The notes beneath the pieces were generated by a model. The model had not been told where the DNA came from. It saw only the letters and a list, made by a program, of their open reading frames with translations, and did no database searches. A stretch of DNA of 11,937 nt from an uncultured beta proteobacterium (lineage in GTDB: Bacteria; Pseudomonadota; Gammaproteobacteria; Burkholderiales; Burkholderiaceae). Both the position numbers and the translations under genes were made by a program. Below, piece by piece: positions 1 to 7,279 of this stretch (its first letter is position 1; each line of letters begins with the position of its first letter). The stretch is taken from NCBI GenBank assembly GCA_903843315.1, contig CAIMPQ010000106.1:1-11937 (forward strand). The letters are read 5' to 3'.

Positions 1-3000
1 GAACAGCACGCGATTGTCAGTAATCATTTTTTCTGCTTTATCAAAGTCTCCGTTACCACGTTGTGGGTAACCACAGCAGAGATAGCCTGGCGGCAAGACC
101 GTTTGCACGCCGACATTCCACAGCATTGCCTGGGTTGCTAAACCAACTTGAGAGAACAAACGCTCAGATCCGCAACCCGGAAAATAAAACACTGCTTCAG
201 TATCTGCTGAAGTAGTTTTTGGATCGCGAATGATCGGTACATAGTTCGCATCTTCAATATCTAACAGAGCACGCGCAGTTTTCTTGGGCAAGTTTCCAGG
301 CATTTTCTTATTTACAAAGAAAATGACCTGTTCTTTAACGCTAGGCTTTCCGACTGTGGCTGGAGGATGCGCTGTTTGTTGCTTAGCGAATTTCCGCAAC
401 ACATCATTTCCCAAGCGCTGCAACTTATAACCCCAACCAATCATGGTCTTACGTGCCAAATGGATCGTTTCTGGGCTGGTAGCATTCAAGAAAAACATCG
501 ATGCAGCTGTTCCAGGATTGAAACGTTGCTGTCCCATCTTGCGCAAGAGGTTGCGCATATTCATAGTGACATCACCAAAGTCAATTTTGACTGGGCAAGG
601 GGTTAAACACTTATGACAAACCGTGCAATGCGCCGCTACATCATCAAACATCTCCCAATGCTTGATTGAAACACCACGCCTCGTTTGCTCTTCATACAAG
701 AATGCTTCAATCAACAATGAAGTAGCTAATATTTTGTCCCGCGGACTATAAAGTAAGTTAGCGCGTGGTACATGAGTTGCACAAACGGGTTTGCATTTTC
801 CACAACGTAAGCAATCTTTCACGCTATCGGCAATCGCACCAATATCACTCTGTTGCATGATGATGGATTCATGTCCCATTAAACCAAAGCTAGGTGTATA
901 GGCCAGACTCAAATCCGCATGCGGCATGAGTTTGCCCTTATTGAATCTACCTTCAGGGTCAACGCGATTTTTATAGCTACGAAAATCTTTTAACTCGTCT
1001 TCTGTCAAATATTCGAGCTTGGTAATGCCGATTCCGTGTTCACCAGAAATCACACCATCTAATGAGCGGGCTAATTTCATGATGCGAGCAACCGAACGAT
1101 GGGCATCTTGCAACATCTCGTAATCATCGGAGTTCACGGGAATATTGGTGTGCACATTTCCGTCACCGGCATGCATATGTAAAGCAACAAAAACACGCTT
1201 GCGCAAAATGTTCTTATGAATTGCTTCTAATTCTGCAAGAATGGGTTCAAACGCCAAGCCGCCGAAAATAATGCGCAATTCAGTGCGCACTTCCTCTTTC
1301 CATGAAGCGCGCAAACTGAAATCTTGCAATTGCGGAAAGTAATTATCCATCTGCATCAGCCAGCCAGCCCAGCGGGTGCGCACTTTAGCAATCAGCTCTA
1401 CTGCCTGCTGAACGCGATCCCCTAAGATTTCTGCAGTAGGAATTTCGTACTCTGCATCGCTCTTACCTAATGGCAAGGCACTCTTTTTCAAGAATAATTC
1501 CAGGCCATCTAGTATTTGTAATTTATTTTTGAGGGACAACTCTATATTGATGCGATCAATGCCATCCGTGTACTCCCCCATACGTGGCAAGGGGATCACG
1601 ACGTCTTCGTTAATCTTAAAAGCGTTGGTATGACGTGCAATCGCAGCAGTACGAGCGCGATCTAGCCAGAATTTCTTACGAGCTTCAGTACTCACTGCTA
1701 CAAAGCCTTCGCCGACACGCAAGTTTGCCATCCGTACCACTTCACTAGTGGCCGCTGCGACAGCTTCCTCATTATCACCAGCGATGTCGCCAATCAATAC
1801 CATCTTCGGCAAGCTATTACGCTTCGATTTTGTAGAGTAGCCCACTGCTTTTAGATAGCGATCATCCAGATGTTCTAGGCCAGCCAAGATGGGGCCACCT
1901 TGCTTGCTCAATCCATCTAAGTACGCTTTAATCTCGACAATACTCGGAATAGCCTCACGCGCTTGACCAAAGAACTCTAGGCAAACCGTACGCATGAATT
2001 TGGGCATACGATGTAAGACCCAAGTTGCGCTAGTAATCAAACCATCGCAACCTTCTTTTTGTACACCCGGTAAGCCAGATAAAAATTTATCCGTAACGTC
2101 TTTACCTAAACCTTCTTTACGAAAACGTTTGCCTTCAACTTCTAATAATTCTGTTTTCAGAATCCGTTGACCAGGCTCACTATTACCATCAGACCAAGTT
2201 AATTGAAATCGAACAGTTGCTACGTCATGGATCTTGCCAAGGTTATGCTCAAGACGTTCAACGTCAAGCCAATTTCCTTGCGGATCCACCATGCGCCAAC
2301 TAACGAGATTATCGAGAGCAGTCCCCCAGAGAACCGCCTTTTTACCGCCAGCATTCATGGCAATGTTGCCACCGATGCAGCTTGCATCAGCAGAAGTAGG
2401 GTCAACCGCAAATACCAGCCCAGCATGCTCTGCAGCGTCAGATACACGGCGAGTGACAACACCAGCACCAGTAAAGATAGTGGAGACCTCATGGTCTACG
2501 CCAGGTAAATGCTTAGACTTCACACCGCCGATATCTTGCAACTTCTCGGTATTAATTACTGCAGACATTGCATATAAAGGTATCGCACCACCGGTATAAC
2601 CAGTGCCGCCTCCACGAGGGATAATCGTGAGACCTAATTCCACACACGCTTTAACTAGACCCGGAATTTCAGATTCATAATCCGGCTTAAGCACAACCAA
2701 TGGAAACTCTACGCGCCAGTCGGTTGCATCAGTGACGTGCGCAGCACGAGATACGCCATCAAAACAAATATTGTCGCTAGCAGTATGACGTCCTAATTCC
2801 TTACGAGCGCGTTTACGAATTTGCTCGACTTCCTTAAAGCCATTCGCAAAATTTTCAATTGCGCGATCAGCAGCACTCAATAAAATTTCTACTTGATCAA
2901 CGGAGTCACCGCTGTTGCGTTTCTTCACTTCGCCTAAGCGATGCCATAAGGCATCAACCAATTGCTGGCGGCGATTAGCGTTATCTAATAGATCGTCCTG

Positions 3001-3240
3001 CAAAAATGGATTGCGTTGAACCACCCAAATATCGCCCAAGATTTCAAACAACATCCGAGCAGAACGACCGGTGCGGCGAACGCCCCGTAAATCATTCAGA
3101 ACACGCCATGACTCCTCGCCCAACAAGCGAATAACAATCTCTCGATCAGAAAAGGAGGTGTAGTTGTAGGGAATTTCACGCAAGCGGGGAGATCCCGCCT
3201 CGGCGTCTAACAACTGATTCAAAGCTAATGGGGCATTCAT
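1..3240 (-). CDS. Fused FAD-linked oxidase / Fe-S oxidoreductase with N-terminal DUF3683-type region (3' end outside window)
   Basis: The frame is open for 1080 codons from the ATG at 3240-3238 to the window edge, so the C-terminus is missing. By position: residues about 1-175 resemble the DUF3683 region of betaproteobacterial oxidoreductases. About 178-400 form an FAD-binding domain of the GlcD/D-lactate dehydrogenase (PCMH) type, with PRGGGTG at 208-214 and a GGN turn near 290-292. The FAD-oxidase C-terminal domain runs to about 750, with HAGDGNVH at 690-697 and GEHGIG at 733-738. Two ferredoxin-like clusters follow: C810/C813/C816/C820 and C872/C875/C878/C882, each predicted to hold a 4Fe-4S centre. 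A CCG domain begins near 1017 (PGCG 1021-1024, CCG 1055-1057). By family knowledge such proteins oxidise a D-2-hydroxyacid and pass electrons through Fe-S centres to the respiratory chain; the substrate here is unknown. No clear Shine-Dalgarno precedes the start. The arrangement is that of a GlcD-GlpC fusion; D-lactate is a guess only. Confidence 0.9.
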   Translation of the reverse strand, partial: MNAPLALNQLLDAEAGSPRLREIPYNYTSFSDREIVIRLLGEESWRVLNDLRGVRRTGRSARMLFEILGDIWVVQRNPFLQDDLLDNANRRQQLVDALWHRLGEVKKRNSGDSVDQVEILLSAADRAIENFANGFKEVEQIRKRARKELGRHTASDNICFDGVSRAAHVTDATDWRVEFPLVVLKPDYESEIPGLVKACVELGLTIIPRGGGTGYTGGAIPLYAMSAVINTEKLQDIGGVKSKHLPGVDHEVSTIFTGAGVVTRRVSDAAEHAGLVFAVDPTSADASCIGGNIAMNAGGKKAVLWGTALDNLVSWRMVDPQGNWLDVERLEHNLGKIHDVATVRFQLTWSDGNSEPGQRILKTELLEVEGKRFRKEGLGKDVTDKFLSGLPGVQKEGCDGLITSATWVLHRMPKFMRTVCLEFFGQAREAIPSIVEIKAYLDGLSKQGGPILAGLEHLDDRYLKAVGYSTKSKRNSLPKMVLIGDIAGDNEEAVAAATSEVVRMANLRVGEGFVAVSTEARKKFWLDRARTAAIARHTNAFKINEDVVIPLPRMGEYTDGIDRINIELSLKNKLQILDGLELFLKKSALPLGKSDAEYEIPTAEILGDRVQQAVELIAKVRTRWAGWLMQMDNYFPQLQDFSLRASWKEEVRTELRIIFGGLAFEPILAELEAIHKNILRKRVFVALHMHAGDGNVHTNIPVNSDDYEMLQDAHRSVARIMKLARSLDGVISGEHGIGITKLEYLTEDELKDFRSYKNRVDPEGRFNKGKLMPHADLSLAYTPSFGLMGHESIIMQQSDIGAIADSVKDCLRCGKCKPVCATHVPRANLLYSPRDKILATSLLIEAFLYEEQTRRGVSIKHWEMFDDVAAHCTVCHKCLTPCPVKIDFGDVTMNMRNLLRKMGQQRFNPGTAASMFFLNATSPETIHLARKTMIGWGYKLQRLGNDVLRKFAKQQTAHPPATVGKPSVKEQVIFFVNKKMPGNLPKKTARALLDIEDANYVPIIRDPKTTSADTEAVFYFPGCGSERLFSQVGLATQAMLWNVGVQTVLPPGYLCCGYPQRGNGDFDKAEKMITDNRVLF

Positions 3241-3263
3241 AGCAACATATTTGATAAATAAGC

Positions 3264-3293
3264 ATTTTAATTGAGCGAACCTGATAGTGGCAG
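3264..3293 (-). promoter_or_regulatory. Possible sigma70 promoter of the FAD/Fe-S oxidoreductase gene
   Basis: Read on the minus strand, CTGCCA (4 of 6 matches to the -35 consensus) is followed after 18 bp by TAAAAT (5 of 6 matches to the -10 consensus). Transcription would start near 3257 and give a leader of only about 16 nt before the ATG at 3240. This is a consensus match by eye in a short AT-rich spacer, so chance is quite possible. Confidence 0.25.
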
Positions 3294-3316
3294 GAAATGG
3301 GGAAAGTTGTTGCTCA

Positions 3317-3331
3317 AAGGGATAAACCCTT
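3317..3331 (+). other. Small inverted repeat upstream of ilvA
   Basis: AAGGG and CCCTT form a 5-bp stem around the 5-nt loop ATAAA, 43 bp before the ilvA start, in the divergent spacer 3241-3374. It has no following T run and is too short to call a terminator. It could be an operator-like palindrome or chance. I see no leader peptide with runs of isoleucine, valine or leucine codons and no attenuator-like paired hairpins in this spacer. Confidence 0.2.
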
Positions 3332-3374
3332 GCAAATCTAAGGGCTTAGGAGCCATCCGTGGTACGCTCATTGG

Positions 3375-4895
3375 ATGGCAACGAACTATTTAAAGAAAAT
3401 TTTATCGGCTCGCGTCTATGACGTAGCCAGGGAAACAGAGCTCCAGCTCGCTCCAGAACTCACTAAGCGTTTGGGTAACCAGGTCCTACTCAAAAGGGAG
3501 GATAACCAGCCGGTTTTCTCCTTTAAATTGCGTGGCGCCTATAACAAGATGGCCCATCTCCCCCCGGAAGCCCTAAAGCGGGGTGTTATATCCGCTTCAG
3601 CCGGTAATCACGCTCAAGGGGTTGCTCTCTCAGCAGCCAAGATGAAATGCAAGGCAGTCATCGTGATGCCAATCACCACTCCAAGCTTAAAAATTGATGC
3701 TGTTAAGGCCAGAGGCGGCTCATGGGTGGAAATTATTCTTCACGGTGAGTCCTATAGCGACGCCTTTAAGTATTCAGAAGTCTTGGGTGAAAAAAGGGGT
3801 CTGACTTTTGTCCACCCATTTGATGATCCTGATGTCATTGCTGGACAAGGCACGATTGCTCAAGAAATTTTTCAGCAACACCAGGAGCCCATTGACGCGG
3901 TATTTGTAGCTATCGGTGGTGGTGGACTGATTTCTGGTATTGGCGAATACGTCAAAGCCATAAGCCCAAAAACGAAAGTGATTGGCGTGCAAGCCTCAGA
4001 CTCAGATGCCATGAATCGTTCGCTTAAAGCCAACAAGCGGATTGAGATGAAAGATGTTGGTCTGTTCTCTGATGGCACTGCTGTGAAATTAGTCGGCAAA
4101 GAAACTTTCCGTATTTGCAAAAAAGTAGTCGATGAAATCATCCTGGTAGATACCGATGAGATCTGCGCCGCAATTAACGATGTCTTTACTGATACCCGTA
4201 GCATCCTCGAGCCAGCTGGGGCCTTAGCTATAGCGGGCATGAAGAAGTATGTCGAGAAAAAGCGTATCAAGAAAAAAACTTTGGTGGCAGTTGCTTGTGG
4301 CGCCAATATGAACTTTAGCCGTCTGCGTTTTGTAGCAGAGCGTGCAGACGTTGGCGAATTCCGCGAAGCAGTATTTGCCGTCACTATCCCCGAAGAGCGT
4401 GGTTCCTTTAAACGCTTTTGTGAACTACTCGGCAAACGCAACGTCACTGAATTTAACTATCGTATTGGCGATCAAAGCGAAGCGCATATATTTGTGGGCA
4501 TCAGCACCCAAAAATCAGGCGATAGCGAAGCAATTGCAAAGCACTTCACTAAAGCGAAGTTTGCAACAATTGATCTTACCCATGATGAGTTGGCGAAGTC
4601 ACACTTACGTCATATGGTTGGAGGGCACTCTGCGCTAGCGAAAGACGAATTGCTATATCGCTTTGAATTCCCAGAGCGCCCGGGTGCATTGATGAAGTTT
4701 TTAACGAGCATGGCGCCTAACTGGAATATCAGCTTGTTTCACTACCGCAATCATGGTGCTGACTATGGGCGCATCCTGGTGGGTATTCAAGTTCCCAAGA
4801 ATGAGCAGAAGAAATTTCAAAACTTCTTAGCAAGTCTTGGCTACCCACATTGGGACGAAAGCAATAATCCCGCTTACCGCCTCTTTCTTAAATAA
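3375..4895 (+). CDS. ilvA: Threonine ammonia-lyase (threonine dehydratase), biosynthetic, isoleucine-regulated type
   Basis: This cytoplasmic PLP enzyme converts L-threonine to 2-oxobutanoate and ammonia, the first committed step of isoleucine synthesis. The 506 residues match the full length of the E. coli-type enzyme. In the catalytic domain (about 1-325), SFKLRGA carries the expected Schiff-base lysine K51, SAGNHAQG is at 75-82, and the phosphate-binding GGGG loop at 181-184. ACGANMNF at 307-314 places C308 where E. coli has serine against the PLP ring nitrogen; cysteine is a known alternative in this fold. Two ACT-like regulatory subdomains follow (about 332-410 and 426-506; IPEERGSF and FPERPGAL mark their starts), which is the arrangement feedback-inhibited by isoleucine and relieved by valine. 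No alternative in-frame start exists upstream before the TAA at 3339. No Shine-Dalgarno is visible. It is the first gene of a tight cluster with the 5'-nucleotidase and queF. Confidence 0.97.
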   Translation: MATNYLKKILSARVYDVARETELQLAPELTKRLGNQVLLKREDNQPVFSFKLRGAYNKMAHLPPEALKRGVISASAGNHAQGVALSAAKMKCKAVIVMPITTPSLKIDAVKARGGSWVEIILHGESYSDAFKYSEVLGEKRGLTFVHPFDDPDVIAGQGTIAQEIFQQHQEPIDAVFVAIGGGGLISGIGEYVKAISPKTKVIGVQASDSDAMNRSLKANKRIEMKDVGLFSDGTAVKLVGKETFRICKKVVDEIILVDTDEICAAINDVFTDTRSILEPAGALAIAGMKKYVEKKRIKKKTLVAVACGANMNFSRLRFVAERADVGEFREAVFAVTIPEERGSFKRFCELLGKRNVTEFNYRIGDQSEAHIFVGISTQKSGDSEAIAKHFTKAKFATIDLTHDELAKSHLRHMVGGHSALAKDELLYRFEFPERPGALMKFLTSMAPNWNISLFHYRNHGADYGRILVGIQVPKNEQKKFQNFLASLGYPHWDESNNPAYRLFLK

Positions 4896-4910
4896 GATGT
4901 AATTCGTCAG

Positions 4911-5822
4911 ATGTCATACACACTCACCGGAAAACTCGTTGTTGCGATCTCTTCGCGCGCCCTGTTTGATTTTGAAGAAGAAAACAATATTTTTGAGGCA
5001 ACCGACGATAGCGCCTACATGAAGCTACAGCTAGAGCGCCTGGGAGTTGCCGCACAAACTGGTGTGGCATTTCCTTTGGTGAAAAAGCTCCTAGCTTTTA
5101 ATGAAGAGGGCGAGCAACGTGTAGAGGTTGTCATTCTCTCTCGTAATGATCCTGTGAGTGGCCTGCGTGTCTTCCGCTCCGCAGAGCATCATGGTTTGCA
5201 TTTAGAACGTGGTGTATTCACTAGAGGACGCCCTCCCTATCACTACCTACGCTCATTGCATGCCAACCTGTTCTTATCTGCCAACGAAGATGATGTGAGA
5301 GCAACAATTGATGCAGGCTTTCCTGCAGCGCGCGTCTATCCAGAATCAAGCAAGACTGCGGAATCACATCCCAATGAAATCCGCATTGCCTTTGACGGAG
5401 ACGCCGTTCTTTTTTCTGACGAAGCTGAACAGGTCTTCCAGAATAAAGGGCTTGAAGCTTTTGTCGATCATGAGAGTAAGAAGGTAGATATCCCATTGCC
5501 TCCTGGGCCTTTCAAGCCCTTACTAGAAGCGTTACATAGACTGCAGCGTTCTACTAGCGAGAATGGCATGCGTATTCGTACTGCATTAGTTACTGCACGT
5601 TCTGCACCAGCGCATGAGCGCGCGATTCGCACTTTGATGGCTTGGGGTATTGATGTCGATGAGGCGATGTTCTTAGGGGGTCTATCCAAGAGCGAATTCC
5701 TCCGCGAATTTGAACCTGATTTTTTCTTTGATGATCAAACTGGACATTGCCAATCAGCTGCTTCAGTAGCACCTACCGGCCATGTTGTATCAGGCGTTTC
5801 GAACAGGCCCAAAGCAAAATAG
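4911..5822 (+). CDS. Cytosolic 5'-nucleotidase, cN-I (NT5C1-like) family
   Basis: The product resembles the bacterial relatives of vertebrate cytosolic 5'-nucleotidase I, which dephosphorylate nucleoside monophosphates. Features seen in the 303 residues are an N-terminal VVAISSRALFDFEEE segment (10-24), GRPPYHYLRSL (106-116), and the HAD-like FDGDAVLFSDE (161-171) with the likely nucleophile D162 and general acid D164. TARS follows at 228-231, K260 in GGLSKSEFL, and FFFDDQ at 271-276 with acidic D274/D275. Together these are the four HAD motifs in order, so the enzyme should be active. No signal peptide or membrane segment is seen, which suggests a cytosolic location. It lies 15 nt after ilvA and 8 nt before queF, hence probable co-transcription. 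The start lacks a Shine-Dalgarno sequence, so translation may depend on coupling to ilvA. The natural substrate (AMP, IMP or a deoxynucleotide) cannot be read from the sequence. Confidence 0.88.
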   Translation: MSYTLTGKLVVAISSRALFDFEEENNIFEATDDSAYMKLQLERLGVAAQTGVAFPLVKKLLAFNEEGEQRVEVVILSRNDPVSGLRVFRSAEHHGLHLERGVFTRGRPPYHYLRSLHANLFLSANEDDVRATIDAGFPAARVYPESSKTAESHPNEIRIAFDGDAVLFSDEAEQVFQNKGLEAFVDHESKKVDIPLPPGPFKPLLEALHRLQRSTSENGMRIRTALVTARSAPAHERAIRTLMAWGIDVDEAMFLGGLSKSEFLREFEPDFFFDDQTGHCQSAASVAPTGHVVSGVSNRPKAK

Positions 5823-5830
5823 AGTAATCC

Positions 5831-6658
5831 ATGGCAATACTTCCACTTGGACAAAACACACAATATCCCGATCAATATGATCCAGGCTTGCTTTTTCCCA
5901 TTCCAAGAATGGAGAACCGTAAAAAACTCGGCCTCAAAGAAGGTCAAGCCCTGCCATTTGTGGGTATCGATATTTGGAATGCATTTGAGCTAAGCTGGCT
6001 GAATAAAAAAGGGAAACCCCAGATTGCTTTGGCTGAGTTTCAAATTCCAGCTGACTCGCCAAACATGATTGAGTCCAAATCATTCAAGCTTTATCTCAAT
6101 AGCCTCAACAACACGCGCTTTGAAGATGAAGCAGAGGTTCGTGAAAAACTCATCGCAGACCTATCTTCAGTAGCGGGCAGCAAGATTACTACTCGCATTC
6201 ATCCAACTGAACCGGTTGCCAAAAAAGGGATGCAAGAAATGGGTGGTGTTTTGATGGATCGCCTCGATATTGAAGTTGAACCGAGTCTGAGCGCCGATCC
6301 CTCATTGCTTGGCATTAATGAAGACTTTGGTCCGATTGAGCAATGCCTGGTTTCACACCTACTCAAATCCAATTGCCCCGTAACTGGTCAACCCGACTGG
6401 GCTAGCGTTCAAATCCGTTACCAGGGTCGCCCCATCCTTGAAGAGGGTTTATTACGTTACCTCATCGGATTTAGACAATTAGGCGAGTTTCATGAGCATT
6501 GTGTTGAAACCATCTTCTGCGATATCAAACGCCAGTGCAAACCTGAGAAACTCTCTGTTTATGCTCGTTACACACGACGCGGTGGACTGGACATCAACCC
6601 CTTCAGAACGGATCACAACTCGCCATGGCCTGAAAACATTCGACATGCACGCCAGTAA
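5831..6658 (+). CDS. queF: NADPH-dependent 7-cyano-7-deazaguanine reductase (preQ0 reductase), type II
   Basis: QueF reduces the nitrile of preQ0 to the aminomethyl group of preQ1 using two NADPH, a cytoplasmic step in making queuosine for the tRNA wobble base. The 275 residues fit the long two-domain (type II, E. coli-like) form of the T-fold superfamily. The QueF motif ESKSFKLYLNSL lies at 81-92. The catalytic cysteine is C182 in SNCPVTGQPDW, which forms the thioimide with preQ0, with D189 as the acid. FHEHCVE (220-226) supplies H221 and E222 for substrate binding. The C-terminal RRGGLDINPFR (249-259) is typical. It is the last gene of the ilvA cluster, 8 nt after the nucleotidase, with only a weak AGAG 6 nt before its ATG. 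A terminator lies 27 nt downstream. There is no room for a preQ1 riboswitch directly in front of it. Confidence 0.97.
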   Translation: MAILPLGQNTQYPDQYDPGLLFPIPRMENRKKLGLKEGQALPFVGIDIWNAFELSWLNKKGKPQIALAEFQIPADSPNMIESKSFKLYLNSLNNTRFEDEAEVREKLIADLSSVAGSKITTRIHPTEPVAKKGMQEMGGVLMDRLDIEVEPSLSADPSLLGINEDFGPIEQCLVSHLLKSNCPVTGQPDWASVQIRYQGRPILEEGLLRYLIGFRQLGEFHEHCVETIFCDIKRQCKPEKLSVYARYTRRGGLDINPFRTDHNSPWPENIRHARQ

Positions 6659-6685
6659 AAAAATCTATTTTGAATAGAGCTAAAT

Positions 6686-6721
6686 AAAAACCCCTTATAG
6701 GAAAACCTAGAAGGGGTTTTT
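6686..6721. terminator. Bidirectional Rho-independent terminator between queF and ssb
   Basis: AAAAACCCCTT (6686-6696) pairs perfectly with AAGGGGTTTTT (6711-6721). Inside, after one A/G mismatch, TAGG pairs with CCTA around an AAAA loop, giving 11 + 4 base pairs. The stem ends in a T run on the plus strand, serving queF and the ilvA cluster. The A run on its left flank makes a T run on the minus strand, serving ssb and the MFS transporter. Placement between two convergent stop codons (6658 and 6768) fits this double duty. Confidence 0.9.
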
Positions 6722-6767
6722 GCTATTCAACTCACCAGCAAATTACCAGTGAATTCATTAGTCATTC

Positions 6768-7223
6768 TTAGAACGGAATATCGTCATCCATTGCGCCGAG
6801 TGATGCGGCATTTGATGATGCTGGAGCAGACTGCTCAGCCGGCTTTGAGCGTGCATAGCTTTCGCCACCGTCACCGCTTCCGCCTACTGGCTTACCACCG
6901 AGCATTTGCATTGTTTCTGCAACGATCTCAGTGGAGTACTTTTCCTGGCCACTAGCATCAGTCCATTTGCGGGTGCGCAAACGACCTTCAACATACACTT
7001 GTGAACCTTTTTTGAGATACTGCCCAGCGATTTCTGCAAGCTTGCCAAAGAATGCAACACGATGCCATTCTGTGGTTTCCTTCATTTCGCCAGTTTGCTT
7101 GTCTTTGTAGCGATCTGATGTTGCTACTGAAATATTAGTAACAGCGTCGCCGCTTGGCATATAACGTGTTTCTGGATCACGTCCTACATTACCTACGATG
7201 ATGACCTTATTTACCGAAGCCAT
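6768..7223 (-). CDS. ssb: Single-stranded DNA-binding protein
   Basis: SSB coats single-stranded DNA as a tetramer in replication, recombination and repair, and recruits partner proteins through its acidic tail. The 151-residue product starts MASVNKVIIVGNVGRDPETR, the classic start of the OB-fold (about 1-110). W53 and W87 and the phenylalanines at 58-59 match the DNA-stacking aromatic positions of E. coli SSB. A Gly/Ser/Ala-rich flexible linker covers about 111-144. The C-terminus is DDDIPF, a complete interaction tip. The protein is shorter than E. coli SSB (178) because of the linker, which is usual in betaproteobacteria. The ATG is preceded by GGGAGA, the best ribosome-binding site in the window. 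It lies 56 nt downstream of the MFS gene on the same strand and may share its transcript or have its own promoter in that gap. Confidence 0.98.
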   Translation of the reverse strand: MASVNKVIIVGNVGRDPETRYMPSGDAVTNISVATSDRYKDKQTGEMKETTEWHRVAFFGKLAEIAGQYLKKGSQVYVEGRLRTRKWTDASGQEKYSTEIVAETMQMLGGKPVGGSGDGGESYARSKPAEQSAPASSNAASLGAMDDDIPF

Positions 7224-7227
7224 GTTG

Positions 7228-7233
7228 TCTCCC
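7228..7233 (-). promoter_or_regulatory. Shine-Dalgarno site of ssb
   Basis: GGGAGA on the minus strand lies 4 nt before the ssb ATG. It fixes the ssb start and stands out because most other genes here have no recognisable ribosome-binding site. This fits the high expression expected of SSB. Confidence 0.65.
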
Positions 7234-7243
7234 GAAGAAAAAA

Positions 7244-7262
7244 TACTACTGTTATTACTACT
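7244..7262. repeat. Short direct repeat TACTACT upstream of ssb
   Basis: TACTACT occurs at 7244-7250 and again at 7256-7262, a 12-bp period, in the 56-bp spacer between the MFS stop and the ssb start. On the minus strand this reads AGTAGTA twice. It could be part of an ssb promoter or regulator site. In so AT-rich a spacer it may be chance. Confidence 0.3.
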
Positions 7263-7279
7263 AAAAAATAAAGCTAAGG

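Noticed and set aside
367..606. Plus-strand 79-codon frame opposite the Fe-S domain
   Set aside because: It is antisense to the second 4Fe-4S cysteine cluster (C872-C882) of the oxidoreductase, with no family-like sequence of its own.
2203..2599. Plus-strand open frames of about 100-120 codons opposite the oxidoreductase gene
   Set aside because: They lie wholly antisense to a continuous 1080-codon frame with recognisable FAD-domain motifs, and their translations resemble no protein family. They are shadow frames.
3872..4447. Minus-strand 191-codon frame inside ilvA
   Set aside because: It is antisense to the catalytic core and first regulatory region of ilvA, is rich in Ser/Thr/Arg as expected of a complement frame, and shows no domain.
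5823..5830. preQ1 riboswitch in front of queF
   Set aside because: Only 8 nt separate the nucleotidase stop from the queF start, which cannot hold the aptamer, and no suitable hairpin-plus-A-rich tail is seen just upstream.
7249..7264. LexA (SOS) box upstream of ssb
   Set aside because: CTGTTATTACTACTAA has one correct CTG half but TAA instead of CAG in the other, so it is too weak to call.
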